Assembly: GCF_018449795.1 (NCBI RefSeq)
Contig: NZ_JAAVVE010000018.1
Span: 1 to 64,000, forward strand
Length of the DNA: 64,000 nucleotides
Direction of reading: 5' to 3'
DNA from: Sphingomonas sp. dw_22
GTDB taxonomy: Bacteria; Pseudomonadota; Alphaproteobacteria; Sphingomonadales; Sphingomonadaceae
The notes under the pieces are model-generated. The model worked only from the letters and a program-made list of their open reading frames with translations. It made no database searches and was not told where the DNA came from. The translations under genes were made by a program, and so were the position numbers. Shown here piece after piece: positions 40,978 to 49,453 of the stretch; position 1 is the first letter of the stretch; each line of letters starts with the position of its first letter.

Positions 40978-41070
40978 GTTAGCGGTCACAAGCAAAAAGA
41001 TTTCGCGGGTCCATCAGTTGATACAATCGCGCTTCAGGGTGGGAAGCGCGCCGCCAGGAGAGGAATTGCA

Positions 41071-43359
41071 ATGTTCGACACCAGGATCTCGCGACGCGCG
41101 GCGCTGATGGGGGCCGGGGCGTTCGCGGCTTGGATGCACAATCCGGCGCGCGCCATGCTGTGGCAGGCCGGGGCGCTGCCCGTGCCCGCCTTTATCGACG
41201 GGCTGATCGCCAGGATGACGCTTGCCGAGAAGGCGGGGCAGTTGACCCTGATGCCGGCCGCCTGGGGCGGCGGCGTGGCGACTGCGCTCAATCCGGCGGG
41301 CAACGGGCCGAGCTTCGACGGGCAGCTCGACGAAGTGCGCCAGGGCAGGCTGACCGGCGTGTTCAACGGCAACGGCGCCGAGATGGCGCGGCGGATGCAG
41401 ACTGCCGCCATGACGCAATCGCGGCTCAAGATCCCGCTGCTCTTCGCCGCCGACGTGATCCACGGCCACCGTACGATCTTCCCGGTGCCCGTGGGCGAGG
41501 CGGCGAGCTTCGAGCCGGGGCTGGCCGAGCGTACTGCGCGGGCCGCTTCCTATGAGGCGGCGGCTGCCGGGATCGACTGGACCTTCGCGCCGATGGTGGA
41601 CATCGCGCGCGACCAGCGCTGGGGCCGGACGATGGAGGGCGCGGGCGAGGATGTGCTGCTGGGCGAGCTGATCGCCGAGGCGCGGGTGCGCGGCTTCCAG
41701 GGCAAGGATCTGAAGGACGACGACGCGATGCTGGCCTGCGCCAAGCATTTCGCGGCCTATGGCGCGGCGGAGGCGGGGCTCGATTACAATACGGTCGATA
41801 TTTCCGAGCGGACGCTGCGGGAGGTCTATCTGCCGCCGTTCAAGGCCGCGCTCGATGCCGGGGTGCTGTCGTTCATGGCCTCGTTCAACGAGATTTCGGG
41901 GGTGCCTTCCACCGGCAATGGCTGGCTGATGGAAGAGGTGCTGCGCGGGGAGTGGGCGTATCAGGGCTTCGTGGTGTCGGATTATACCGGCGACATGGAG
42001 ATGATCGATCATGGCTTCGCGGCGGATGCGCGCGAGGCGGCGAAGCTCGCCTTCCTGGCGGGCGTGGATATGAGCATGACCAGCGGCTTCTACCGCGATC
42101 ATTTGCCCGATCTGGTCGAGAAGGGAGAGGTGCCGGTGGCGCGGATGGATGCTTCGGTGCGGCGGGTGCTGGCGATGAAGGCGCGGCTCGGGCTGTTCGA
42201 CGATCCGTTTCGCCGCATTGACGTGAAGCGCGAGAAGGCGCGGTCGCGGACGAAGCCGACGCTGGCGCTGGCGCGCGAGGCGGGGCGCAAGTCGATCGTG
42301 ATGCTGAAGAACGAGGGCGACCTGCTGCCCTTGCCCAAGGCCGGCAAGCGGATCGCGATCATCGGGCCGTTCGCCTCGGGCCAGCACGACATCAACGGGC
42401 CGTGGGTCGTCTATGGCGACAATGGCCAGGCGGTGGACCTGGCGACCGGCGTGAAGGCGGCGGTGGCCGACAAGGGGCTGGTGACGGTGGTCGAGGGCTC
42501 GGGCGTCGAGGCGCCGGTGCCGGGCGGGATCGAGGCGGCGGTGGCGGCGGCGCGGGCTGCGGACGTGGTGCTGCTCGCGATCGGCGAGAGCGAGAACCTG
42601 TCGGGCGAGGCGCAGTCGCGGGCCGAGATCGTCGTGCCCGCGCCGCAGATGGCGTTGGCCGAGGCAGTGGCGGCGGTGGGCAAGCCGGTGGTGGTGGTGC
42701 TCAAGAACGGCCGCGCGCTGGCGCTGGCGGGCGCGGTGGTGCAGGCGCCGGCGATCCTCGTGACGTGGTTCCTGGGGTCCGAGAGCGGCCATGCGATCGC
42801 GGACGTGCTGTTCGGCGACTATTCGCCCACCGGCCGGCTGCCGTGCAGTTTTCCGCGCTCGCCGGGGCAGCAGCCCTACAGCTATGCGCACAAGCCGACC
42901 GGGCGGCCCAATCCGCCCGGCGACCTCCAGCCCTACAAGGCGCATTATCGCGGGATTCCGAACTCGGCCTTGTTCCCGTTCGGGCATGGGCTGACCTATG
43001 GCCGGATCGAATATTCGGGGCTGTCGGTGGCGCCGAGCATGGCGTGGGACGGCGAGCTGGTGGTGAGCGCCAAGGTGACCAACCGGGGCAGCCGGGCGGT
43101 GGAGGAGGTCGTGCAGCTTTATACGCACGATCGCGTCGCCAGCGTGACGCGGCCGGTGCGCGAGCTGAAGGCGTTCCGCAAGGTGGCGCTGGCGCCGGGG
43201 GCGTCCGAGGTGGTGACGTTCCGGTTGCGGCGCGACAATCTGCTGTTCATCGGACGGGAGAACAAGCCGATAGTGGAGCCGGGCAAGTTCGACGTGTGGA
43301 TCGCGCCTTCGGCGGAGACGGAAGGGGTGCGGGGGAGTTTCGAGCTGGCGCGGGCTTAA
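41071..43359 (+). CDS. Exported beta-glucosidase, GH3 (BglX-like)
   Basis: 762 residues with a twin-arginine signal (ISRRAALMGAGAFAAW), so probably periplasmic. GH3 N-domain: LLFAADVIHGHRTIFP, IDWTFAPMVDIARDQRWGR, KHFAAYG, and the nucleophile Asp304 in VVSDYTGDMEM. C-domain: acid/base candidate Glu513 in LSGEAQSRAEI, SESGHAIADVLFGDYSPTGRLP, then a fibronectin-III-like end. The gene is divergent from LacI with a shared operator and is placed to release glucose from the oligosaccharides made by the GH144 enzyme. Confidence 0.94.
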   Translation: MFDTRISRRAALMGAGAFAAWMHNPARAMLWQAGALPVPAFIDGLIARMTLAEKAGQLTLMPAAWGGGVATALNPAGNGPSFDGQLDEVRQGRLTGVFNGNGAEMARRMQTAAMTQSRLKIPLLFAADVIHGHRTIFPVPVGEAASFEPGLAERTARAASYEAAAAGIDWTFAPMVDIARDQRWGRTMEGAGEDVLLGELIAEARVRGFQGKDLKDDDAMLACAKHFAAYGAAEAGLDYNTVDISERTLREVYLPPFKAALDAGVLSFMASFNEISGVPSTGNGWLMEEVLRGEWAYQGFVVSDYTGDMEMIDHGFAADAREAAKLAFLAGVDMSMTSGFYRDHLPDLVEKGEVPVARMDASVRRVLAMKARLGLFDDPFRRIDVKREKARSRTKPTLALAREAGRKSIVMLKNEGDLLPLPKAGKRIAIIGPFASGQHDINGPWVVYGDNGQAVDLATGVKAAVADKGLVTVVEGSGVEAPVPGGIEAAVAAARAADVVLLAIGESENLSGEAQSRAEIVVPAPQMALAEAVAAVGKPVVVVLKNGRALALAGAVVQAPAILVTWFLGSESGHAIADVLFGDYSPTGRLPCSFPRSPGQQPYSYAHKPTGRPNPPGDLQPYKAHYRGIPNSALFPFGHGLTYGRIEYSGLSVAPSMAWDGELVVSAKVTNRGSRAVEEVVQLYTHDRVASVTRPVRELKAFRKVALAPGASEVVTFRLRRDNLLFIGRENKPIVEPGKFDVWIAPSAETEGVRGSFELARA

Positions 43360-43370
43360 TTCCAGAACCG

Positions 43371-43460
43371 CCCTCACCCTTCCGCGGCTTCGCCGCTCCC
43401 TCCCTCTCCCATCGGGAGAGGGAAGGGGCCCGCCGCCGGAGGCGGTGGGAAGGGTGAGGG
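43371..43460. repeat. Clover-leaf dispersed-repeat element after the GH3 gene
   Basis: A 13-bp closing stem CCCTCACCCTTCC (43371-43383) with GGAAGGGTGAGGG (43448-43460) encloses three smaller hairpins: GCGGC-TTC-GCCGC (43384-43396), a ~10-bp stem around CTCTCCCATCGGGAGAG, and CCGCCGCC-GGA-GGCGGTGG. This is the style of REP/BIME-like intergenic repeats. It may also end transcription before purT. Confidence 0.7.
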
Positions 43461-43533
43461 CAGTCTGCCTCTCGACATCGGCCGCGCGCTTCGCGAGAAG
43501 CCCGCATCCTGATTCACGCGAGAGGCGGACCCC

Positions 43534-44715
43534 ATGTCATTCACTGCCAAGATCCTGCTGCTCGGCTCGGGCGAGCTTGGGCGGGAGTTCGTCATCTCCG
43601 CCAAGCGGCTGGGCGCCTATGTCGTGGCGTGCGACAGCTATGCAGGCGCGCCGGCGATGCAGATGGCGGATGCGTGCGAGGTCTTCTCGATGCTCGATGC
43701 GGATCGGCTGCGCGAGGCGATCGAGCGGCACCGGCCCGATTTCGTCGTGCCCGAGGTCGAGGCGATCCGTACCGAGGTGCTGGCCGAAGTGGAGAAGGCG
43801 GGCGTGACCGTCGTTCCCTCGGCACGCGCGACCCAGATGACGATGAACCGCGACCGCATCCGCGAAGTCGCGGCGGTCGAACTGGGGCTTACCACCTCGC
43901 GCTACCTCTATGCCGAGAGCCTGGAGGAGGCGCGCGCCGCGGTCGCGCATGTGGGTGTGCCCTGCGTGGTGAAGCCGGTCATGTCCTCGTCGGGCAAGGG
44001 CCAGAGCACCGTCCGTGCGGCGGAGGAGATCGACCGGGCCTGGGACTATGCCGTCGCGAACATGCGGGGGGATCGCCGCCGCGTGATCGTCGAGCAGTTC
44101 ATCGACTTCGATTACGAGATCACCCTGCTCACCGTCCGTACGCGGGAGGGCATCCGCTTCTGCGCGCCGATCGGCCATCGGCAGGAGCGGGGGGATTATC
44201 AGGAATCCTGGCAACCGGCGGCGATGTCGGGCGCGGCGCTTGTCCAGGCGCAGGACATGGCGCGGAAAGTGGTCGACGATCTGGGCGGCTATGGGCTGTT
44301 CGGGGTGGAGTTCTTCGTGAAGGGCGAGGCGGTGATCTTCTCCGAGCTGTCGCCGCGCCCGCACGATACCGGGATGGTGACGCTGATCTCGCAGGATCTG
44401 AGCGAGTTCGACCTGCATGCCCGCGCGATCCTGGGCCTGCCGGTACCCGAGCCGAAGCTGCTCGGAGCGGCAGCATCGGCGGTGATCCTGGCGGACCGGG
44501 ATGCTGATGCTTTTCATTATGAAGGGCTCGCCGAGGCGCTGGCGGAGCCGGGCGATGCGGTGGACGTGCGCATCTTCGCCAAGCCGGTGACGCGGACGAA
44601 CCGCCGGATGGGCGTGGCGCTGGCGTTGGCGGAGGATGTCGATGCCGCGCGACGCGTGGCGACAGCGGCGGCGGGCAAGGTACGGATCGTCTACGACGCG
44701 GACCAGCCGGCCTGA
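43534..44715 (+). CDS. purT: Formate-dependent phosphoribosylglycinamide formyltransferase
   Basis: 393 residues, the standard length of PurT. This ATP-grasp enzyme makes formyl-GAR from GAR, formate and ATP in purine synthesis. Visible motifs: LLLGSGELGREFVISAKRLG (N-terminal GAR-binding), VVPEVEAI, TMNRDRIREVAA, KPVMSSSGKGQS (ATP-grasp loop), GVEFFVKGEAVIFSELSPRPHDTG (metal-binding Glu) and LSEFDLHARAILGLP. It stands alone between two repeat elements. Confidence 0.96.
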   Translation: MSFTAKILLLGSGELGREFVISAKRLGAYVVACDSYAGAPAMQMADACEVFSMLDADRLREAIERHRPDFVVPEVEAIRTEVLAEVEKAGVTVVPSARATQMTMNRDRIREVAAVELGLTTSRYLYAESLEEARAAVAHVGVPCVVKPVMSSSGKGQSTVRAAEEIDRAWDYAVANMRGDRRRVIVEQFIDFDYEITLLTVRTREGIRFCAPIGHRQERGDYQESWQPAAMSGAALVQAQDMARKVVDDLGGYGLFGVEFFVKGEAVIFSELSPRPHDTGMVTLISQDLSEFDLHARAILGLPVPEPKLLGAAASAVILADRDADAFHYEGLAEALAEPGDAVDVRIFAKPVTRTNRRMGVALALAEDVDAARRVATAAAGKVRIVYDADQPA

Positions 44716-44758
44716 GTTGATCGGCATTCGGCGCGAAGGGCGCCGATGCTCCTCGTCC

Positions 44759-44867
44759 GTCACCCCGGCCGAAGTGCCGGGGTCCACCGGGATGCTGGGA
44801 GAGCCGCTCGAAGCTTAAAGGGGCTCGTTCGAGGATGAGTGGACCCCGGCACTTCGGCCGGGGTGAC
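44759..44867. repeat. 29-bp perfect inverted repeat between convergent purT and MFS genes
   Basis: Arms at 44759-44787 and 44839-44867 are exact reverse complements separated by 51 bases; each arm is itself a hairpin (CCCCGGC-CGAAGT-GCCGGGG). The spacer holds a further inverted repeat (GCTCGAA / TTCGAG). A BIME-like paired palindromic repeat that can act as a bidirectional terminator. Confidence 0.75.
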
Positions 44868-44885
44868 GATGGAGGTTTGGCCGCC

Positions 44886-46208
44886 CTATCCGCCCTCCAT
44901 CTCGCGCACGATGCGGGCATGGGCGCCCCGGCCGAGCGGATTGAGCAGCATCAGCGCGCAGGACAGCGCCAGGAAACCCAGCGGGGCGATGGCGATCGTC
45001 CAGCGCATGATCGCGAGCGTGGCGTCGCTCTGGTGGACATTGGCGACATAGCCCGCCGATCCGAAGCCGAAGCCGATGATCGCGGTGGCGATGCCGATCG
45101 CGATGCGCTGGAGCAGCGCCGCCAGGCCGAACACCGCGCCTTCTACCCGCAGCCCGGTGGTGCGCTCGCCATATTCGATCGTGTTGGGCAGCATCGCCCA
45201 GAAGACGAAGTGCAGCCCGACGATCATCGCCTGCATCGCGACCAGATAGAATTGCATCACCCCCGCGCGATCGATGCGGATCGAGGCGAAGACCACCAGC
45301 CCGGCCATGCAGAGCGAGGCGGCGAGGAACCACAGCGCGCGGGTGCCGATGCGGCGCTGGAGGAACATCCAGGCCGGCACCGCCACGGCGCTGACCAGCC
45401 CCATCCAGGCGAGCGCGGTCTGGCCGGCATCCTCATCGCCCAGGAAGTACTTGAAATAATAGAGCACCGATTTGTTGAGCACGGTGACGGCGACGATCAT
45501 CGCCATCATGGCGAGGTTCAGCGTCACGAAGGCGCGATTGGCGGCGAGGCTGCGCAGGCTCGCGGCGATCGAGGGGCGCTGGGTGGGCGGGGAGACGGCG
45601 GCCTCGCGATAGGAAGCGCCGATCAGCAGCAGGATCGCGGTGCCGACGACCGCAAACAGGATCGCGGCGCCGAGATAGGCTTTCGCCTCGACCGTGCCGC
45701 CGCCCAGCCATGCGCCGATCGGCACGGTGCCGCGCGCGACGACAATCCAGGCGAGCGTGCCGAACAGCATCCGCATGCCGGCGATGAAGGCGCGATCCTT
45801 GCTGTCGCTGCTGATCCGCGCGGACATCGCCAGATAGGGGATGTTCACCGCGGCATAGGCGGTGCGGAACAGCAAATGCCCCGCCAGCACGAAGGCGATG
45901 CCCCAGAAGCCGGAGACCGGCGGCGGCAGATAGGTGAGCACGCAGGCGATGCCGAGCGGCAGGCTGCCGAGCATCAGCACCTTGCCGTAATGCCGCCCCG
46001 CCTCACGCCGGTCGGCGAGCGTGCCCGCGACGAAATTGGCGATGCCGTCCCAGATCGTCGCGATGGTGTAGATCGTCGCGGCGGTCTCCACCGGGAGGTT
46101 CAGCGCCTCGGTGTAGTAGAACAGCAGGAAGAGCATGATGCTCTGCCAGTAGAGATTGAACGCGAAGTCCCCGAAGGCGAACAGGAGCAGGCGCGGGCGG
46201 CGGATCAT
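44886..46208 (-). CDS. MFS/GPH-type transporter (sugar:cation symporter family)
   Basis: 440 residues from ATG 46208, about 12 membrane segments. The N-terminal half carries GPH/MelB-like features (GDFAFNLYWQSIMLFLLFYY; IWDGIANFVAGTLADRR; PYLAMSARISSDSKDR). An upstream in-frame start would add 61 Arg-rich residues and overlap the dipeptidase, so it is rejected. It starts 17 bases after the dipeptidase stop and is probably in the same operon. The substrate may be a sugar, an amino sugar or a peptide-linked compound; only the family is secure. Confidence 0.85.
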   Translation of the reverse strand: MIRRPRLLLFAFGDFAFNLYWQSIMLFLLFYYTEALNLPVETAATIYTIATIWDGIANFVAGTLADRREAGRHYGKVLMLGSLPLGIACVLTYLPPPVSGFWGIAFVLAGHLLFRTAYAAVNIPYLAMSARISSDSKDRAFIAGMRMLFGTLAWIVVARGTVPIGAWLGGGTVEAKAYLGAAILFAVVGTAILLLIGASYREAAVSPPTQRPSIAASLRSLAANRAFVTLNLAMMAMIVAVTVLNKSVLYYFKYFLGDEDAGQTALAWMGLVSAVAVPAWMFLQRRIGTRALWFLAASLCMAGLVVFASIRIDRAGVMQFYLVAMQAMIVGLHFVFWAMLPNTIEYGERTTGLRVEGAVFGLAALLQRIAIGIATAIIGFGFGSAGYVANVHQSDATLAIMRWTIAIAPLGFLALSCALMLLNPLGRGAHARIVREMEGG

Positions 46209-46225
46209 CGTGCCGGCATGCCGGG

Positions 46226-47410
46226 TCAGCGGCCCTTGCGCGCTTCGGCGATGCGCAACAGGCGCAGGACGTTGCCGCTCCACATCTTCTGCAAGTCGGC
46301 CTCGCCATAGCCGGCGGCGCGCAAGCGGGCGGTGACCTTGGGCAGCGCGTCGATGTCCTCGAAGCCCTTCACGCCGCCGCCGCCATCCCAATCCGCGCCG
46401 AAGCAGACATGATCGACGCCCGCCACCTGGATCAGGTGGAGGAGCCCGCGCATATAGGTCTCGAAATCGGCGGCCTGGACCGGCTGGGTGCGATCGAGCG
46501 CGCGCGTGTCCGCCGTCAGCTTCACCTGCTCGGCCGGCGACATTTCGGCCATCTGCTCGACATCGGGCAGCGCGTTTCGTTCAGGCGTGGAGCGCATCTC
46601 CGAGAGATAGGCGCTGTTCATGCAGATCGCCCCGCCCGAGGCGGCGAGCTTGCGGATATGATCGTCGTCGAGGTTGCGCGGGTGATCCCACATCGCGCGC
46701 GGGCCGGAATGCGAGAGCAGGACCGGGGTGCGCGAGAGCGCGATCATCTGATCGAGCACCGCGTCCGAGGCATGGCTGGCGTCTAGCACCATGCCGAGCC
46801 GGTTCATCTCCTTCACCCAATCGCGGCCGAGTGGGCTCAGGCCGTTCCATCTGGGCTTGTCGGTGGCGCTGTCGGCGAACTGGTTGGCGCGGAAATGCAC
46901 CGGGCTCGCGAGGCGCACGCCGCGCCGGTAGAATTCGCTCAGCAGCGACAGGTCTTCGCCGAGCGGATAGCTGTTCTCGATGCTGATATAGGCGAAGCGC
47001 TTGCCCGCGCGATCGATCCGGGCGGCATCGCTCGCCTTCGTCGCGAGCGCGATGCGATCGGGGAATTTGGCGAGCGTCGCCTCGATCTCGCCGAGCCGCT
47101 TGAAGGCGAACGCCCTGGCATCGGCATAGCCCTGCGGGGTCAGCGGGCCTTGCGCGGTGTAGATGACGAAGAAGCCGCCATCGAGATCGCCCGCATCCAT
47201 TCGCCCGAGATCGACCTGGGCGAGATCGCTCTCATAGCTGTGCCGCGTGCCGAAATCCCAGCCGGGCCGGGCGAAATGGACCGGCGTGTCGAGATGGGTG
47301 TCGAGCGTCAGCAGCTTGCGGTGCAGCGCCATGTCGTCCTGCGGCGGATGGCGGGTGGCGGTGCAGGCGCCGGTCGCGAGCAGGGCCGCGGCGAGGAGGA
47401 GCTTTCTCAT
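46226..47410 (-). CDS. Membrane dipeptidase (M19, renal dipeptidase family), lipoprotein-like
   Basis: 394 residues from ATG 47410, with a hydrophobic leader ending LLATGAC, which could be a lipobox. Metal ligands of the M19 family are present: HxD in TLDTHLDTP, Glu in ISIENSYPLG, His in DASHASDAV and His in LLSHSGPRAM, plus FGADWDGGGG near the end. It hydrolyses dipeptides, including D-containing ones, probably on the periplasmic side. The location between an L,D-transpeptidase/lipoprotein pair and an MFS gene suggests cell-wall peptide recycling. Confidence 0.9.
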   Translation of the reverse strand: MRKLLLAAALLATGACTATRHPPQDDMALHRKLLTLDTHLDTPVHFARPGWDFGTRHSYESDLAQVDLGRMDAGDLDGGFFVIYTAQGPLTPQGYADARAFAFKRLGEIEATLAKFPDRIALATKASDAARIDRAGKRFAYISIENSYPLGEDLSLLSEFYRRGVRLASPVHFRANQFADSATDKPRWNGLSPLGRDWVKEMNRLGMVLDASHASDAVLDQMIALSRTPVLLSHSGPRAMWDHPRNLDDDHIRKLAASGGAICMNSAYLSEMRSTPERNALPDVEQMAEMSPAEQVKLTADTRALDRTQPVQAADFETYMRGLLHLIQVAGVDHVCFGADWDGGGGVKGFEDIDALPKVTARLRAAGYGEADLQKMWSGNVLRLLRIAEARKGR

Positions 47411-47439
47411 GGCGGCGGACCCGTTCGGGAGGAGAGGGC

Positions 47440-47468
47440 GCCGCCCGCGCGGCTGTCCGGCGGGCGGC
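47440..47468 (-). terminator. GC-rich hairpin between the lipoprotein and dipeptidase genes
   Basis: 9-bp perfect stem GCCGCCCGC (47440-47448) with GCGGGCGGC (47460-47468), 11-base loop, no T-run. It may reduce read-through from the L,D-transpeptidase/lipoprotein genes into the dipeptidase. Weak as a terminator. Confidence 0.35.
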
Positions 47469-47480
47469 ACGGCGTTCGGC

Positions 47481-47786
47481 TTATTGGGCGGGCTTGCCGC
47501 TTTCCTCGCCCTCGTCGCGCGAGACGCGGGCGGTCATGCCGGTGGCGTCGGCATCGTCCTGGGTCTGCTCGTCGGGCGTGACCGCGACCGGCGGGGCAGG
47601 CGTCGCCTCCACGGTGTTGACGGTCGGCTCGGGCGTGGGCGTCTCGACCACGAAATTGGCGGCGGTGTCTTCCGGCACGGTGATGTTGGTCAGGTTCGCG
47701 TCCGGACCGGCTTCCTCATCCTTGTGGCCGCAGGCGGCGAGCGAGAGGCCGGCGGCGGCGAGGAGCGCGATAGTGTGGAGCTTCAT
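47481..47786 (-). CDS. Small acidic, proline-rich lipoprotein of unknown function
   Basis: 101 residues. A clear lipoprotein signal (ALLAAAGLSLAAC, Cys19) is followed by a low-complexity acidic, Pro/Thr/Val-rich region (ETPTPEPTVNTVEATPAPP). No catalytic motif. The start lies 15 bases after the L,D-transpeptidase stop with GGAAGGA upstream, so both are likely made together and this could be an envelope spacer or partner of that enzyme. Family not recognised. Confidence 0.75.
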   Translation of the reverse strand: MKLHTIALLAAAGLSLAACGHKDEEAGPDANLTNITVPEDTAANFVVETPTPEPTVNTVEATPAPPVAVTPDEQTQDDADATGMTARVSRDEGEESGKPAQ

Positions 47787-47801
47787 GGATTTCCTTCCCT
47801 G

Positions 47802-49301
47802 TTAACGTGCGGCGACGGCGGCGGCCGTGATGGCGGAGCGCTTCTCGACCTTGGCGGCCAGCGTGCCGTCCCAGCCATAGGGATCGGCGCGGAAGTTCAT
47901 CGTGCCGTTCGCGCTGGCGAATGCCGTCCAATAGAGGAGATAGACCGCGACCTGGTCCTGCTCCTGCAAGGGCACGCGCTGCGTCTTGCCCGTGGCGACG
48001 GCGGCATCGATCGCATCCGGCTGCCAGGCGGGGTCGTTGCGCAGCAGGAGCTGGGCGAGCGGACCGGGCTTTTCCAGGCGGACGCAGCCATGGCTGGAAA
48101 GGCGGCTGAAGCTTGAGAAGCCGGCCTGGACGGGCGTATCGTGGAGATAGACCGCATAGGGATTGGCGAAATCGAACTTGTAGCGGCCCAGCGCGCTGGT
48201 CGGTCCGGCCTGCTGCTGGAGGCGGCGGTTGGCGCCGGTGCCGATGATCTTGTAGTTGTTGCGCTTCAGATACGCCTCGCCCTTGGGCCATAGTTCCTTG
48301 GCGGCGATGCTGGTGGGGACGTTCCAGGGCGGATTGAGCACGATCGAATGGATGCGCGACTGGAGCATCGGCGTCTCGTTGCCGGGACGGCCGGTGACGG
48401 CCTTCATCGAGGCGATCGGGGCATCGCCCTCGAACACGGTCAGCACCGCGGCGGCGATGTTGACCTGGATGCGCTTGGCGGGAAGCTCCTGCGGCAGCCA
48501 GCGCCAGCGCTCCATGTTCGCCATGATCTGGCGGACGCGATCGGCGGCGGGGACGTTGAGCGCGCCCAGCGTGCCGGTGGAGACGATTCCGCTGGGATTG
48601 AGGCCGTAGCGCTTCTGGGCGCGGACCACGGCTTCCTGAAGCTCCTTGTCGAACTTGTCGCCGGTGGCGATGACGTCGGGATCCTCGACCGCCAGGCGCT
48701 TGCGCAGCGCGGCGACGCGGGGGCCGCTGGCGCCTAACCCCATGTCGGGGCCGGCGGGGAGCTTGGTCCAGCCGCCCTTCGCCTCGATGTCGCGATAGGT
48801 GGCGAGTCCCTTTTGCAGGCCGTCATAGCCGGCATAGGGCGGCGGCAGCGAGCGCAGCCAGGCGGCGATGCGATCGCGCTTCACCGCGTCGGCGAAGCCG
48901 GGGAGCGGATCATAGGGCGCGGGGCGCAGGCCCCAATCCTCCTGGAAATCGCTGGTGTCGAGCCGGCCCGAATGCACCGCACGGGCATAATCGAGCACGG
49001 CGCCGACCAGGGCGGCATTGTCGCCGGGCAGCGGCGCGGCGGTGCCGTCGTGGCGCAGGCCCTGTGCGAAGCCCGAATCGGCGAGCAGCGTGGCGACCTG
49101 TGTCGCCTGGGCGGCGCTCAGCACGGGCAGGGGGATGACCGGCGGCGGGGGCGGCACGACCTGCTGGATCAGCGGCGCCGCGGGCGTGGGAGCGGGCGCC
49201 GGCACATTTTGCGCGAGCAGCGGGCCGCAGACCAGCGTTACTGCCAGCGTTCCGGCAATAGTGTTTCGCATCATGCGGTTGTTTCGATCGATTACGCCCA
49301 T
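47802..49301 (-). CDS. L,D-transpeptidase (YkuD domain, YcbB/LdtD type)
   Basis: 499 residues. Signal peptide to about residue 32 (LVCGPLLAQN), a Pro-rich linker, an N-terminal scaffold, a peptidoglycan-binding-like segment (VAALRKRLAV; VRAQKRYGLNPSGIV), and a YkuD catalytic domain at about 280-460 with SRLSSHGCVRLEKP, His404 and nucleophile Cys406. It forms 3-3 cross-links or attaches proteins in peptidoglycan. The length and domain order match the large YcbB group. First gene of a run with the lipoprotein and perhaps the dipeptidase and MFS. Confidence 0.92.
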   Translation of the reverse strand: MGVIDRNNRMMRNTIAGTLAVTLVCGPLLAQNVPAPAPTPAAPLIQQVVPPPPPVIPLPVLSAAQATQVATLLADSGFAQGLRHDGTAAPLPGDNAALVGAVLDYARAVHSGRLDTSDFQEDWGLRPAPYDPLPGFADAVKRDRIAAWLRSLPPPYAGYDGLQKGLATYRDIEAKGGWTKLPAGPDMGLGASGPRVAALRKRLAVEDPDVIATGDKFDKELQEAVVRAQKRYGLNPSGIVSTGTLGALNVPAADRVRQIMANMERWRWLPQELPAKRIQVNIAAAVLTVFEGDAPIASMKAVTGRPGNETPMLQSRIHSIVLNPPWNVPTSIAAKELWPKGEAYLKRNNYKIIGTGANRRLQQQAGPTSALGRYKFDFANPYAVYLHDTPVQAGFSSFSRLSSHGCVRLEKPGPLAQLLLRNDPAWQPDAIDAAVATGKTQRVPLQEQDQVAVYLLYWTAFASANGTMNFRADPYGWDGTLAAKVEKRSAITAAAVAAR

Positions 49302-49404
49302 AGCCTTTACGCGGCTCCCAAATTACACAGCGGATGCTGAATCCAAGCCCCTAATAAGCGAAGCCGGGGCATAAGCGCGAGCGCGAAACACGCATCTGCA
49401 CTGC

Positions 49405-49425
49405 TTGACAATGGCAACGTTGTCG
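49405..49425 (+). promoter_or_regulatory. -35 TTGACA with LacI-like operator TGGCAACGTTGTCG before the sugar MFS gene
   Basis: TTGACA (49405-49410) is a consensus -35. The CG-centred TGGCAACGTTGTCG (49412-49425) sits in the spacer, where a repressor would block RNA polymerase. The predicted transcription start near 49440 means the TTG at 49430 cannot be the gene's start. Confidence 0.5.
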
Positions 49426-49453
49426 GGCGTTGTCGCGCCACAACGAGAAAGAC

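Noticed and set aside
43371-43460. Riboswitch or tRNA-like gene suggested by the clover-leaf fold
   Set aside because: No tRNA consensus bases (T-loop GTTCRA) and GC-palindromic make-up fits a dispersed repeat.
49430-49453. TTG 49430 as the start of the sugar MFS gene
   Set aside because: It would lie on the -10 region of the promoter defined by TTGACA at 49405-49410; ATG 49454 or TTG 49472 are better.
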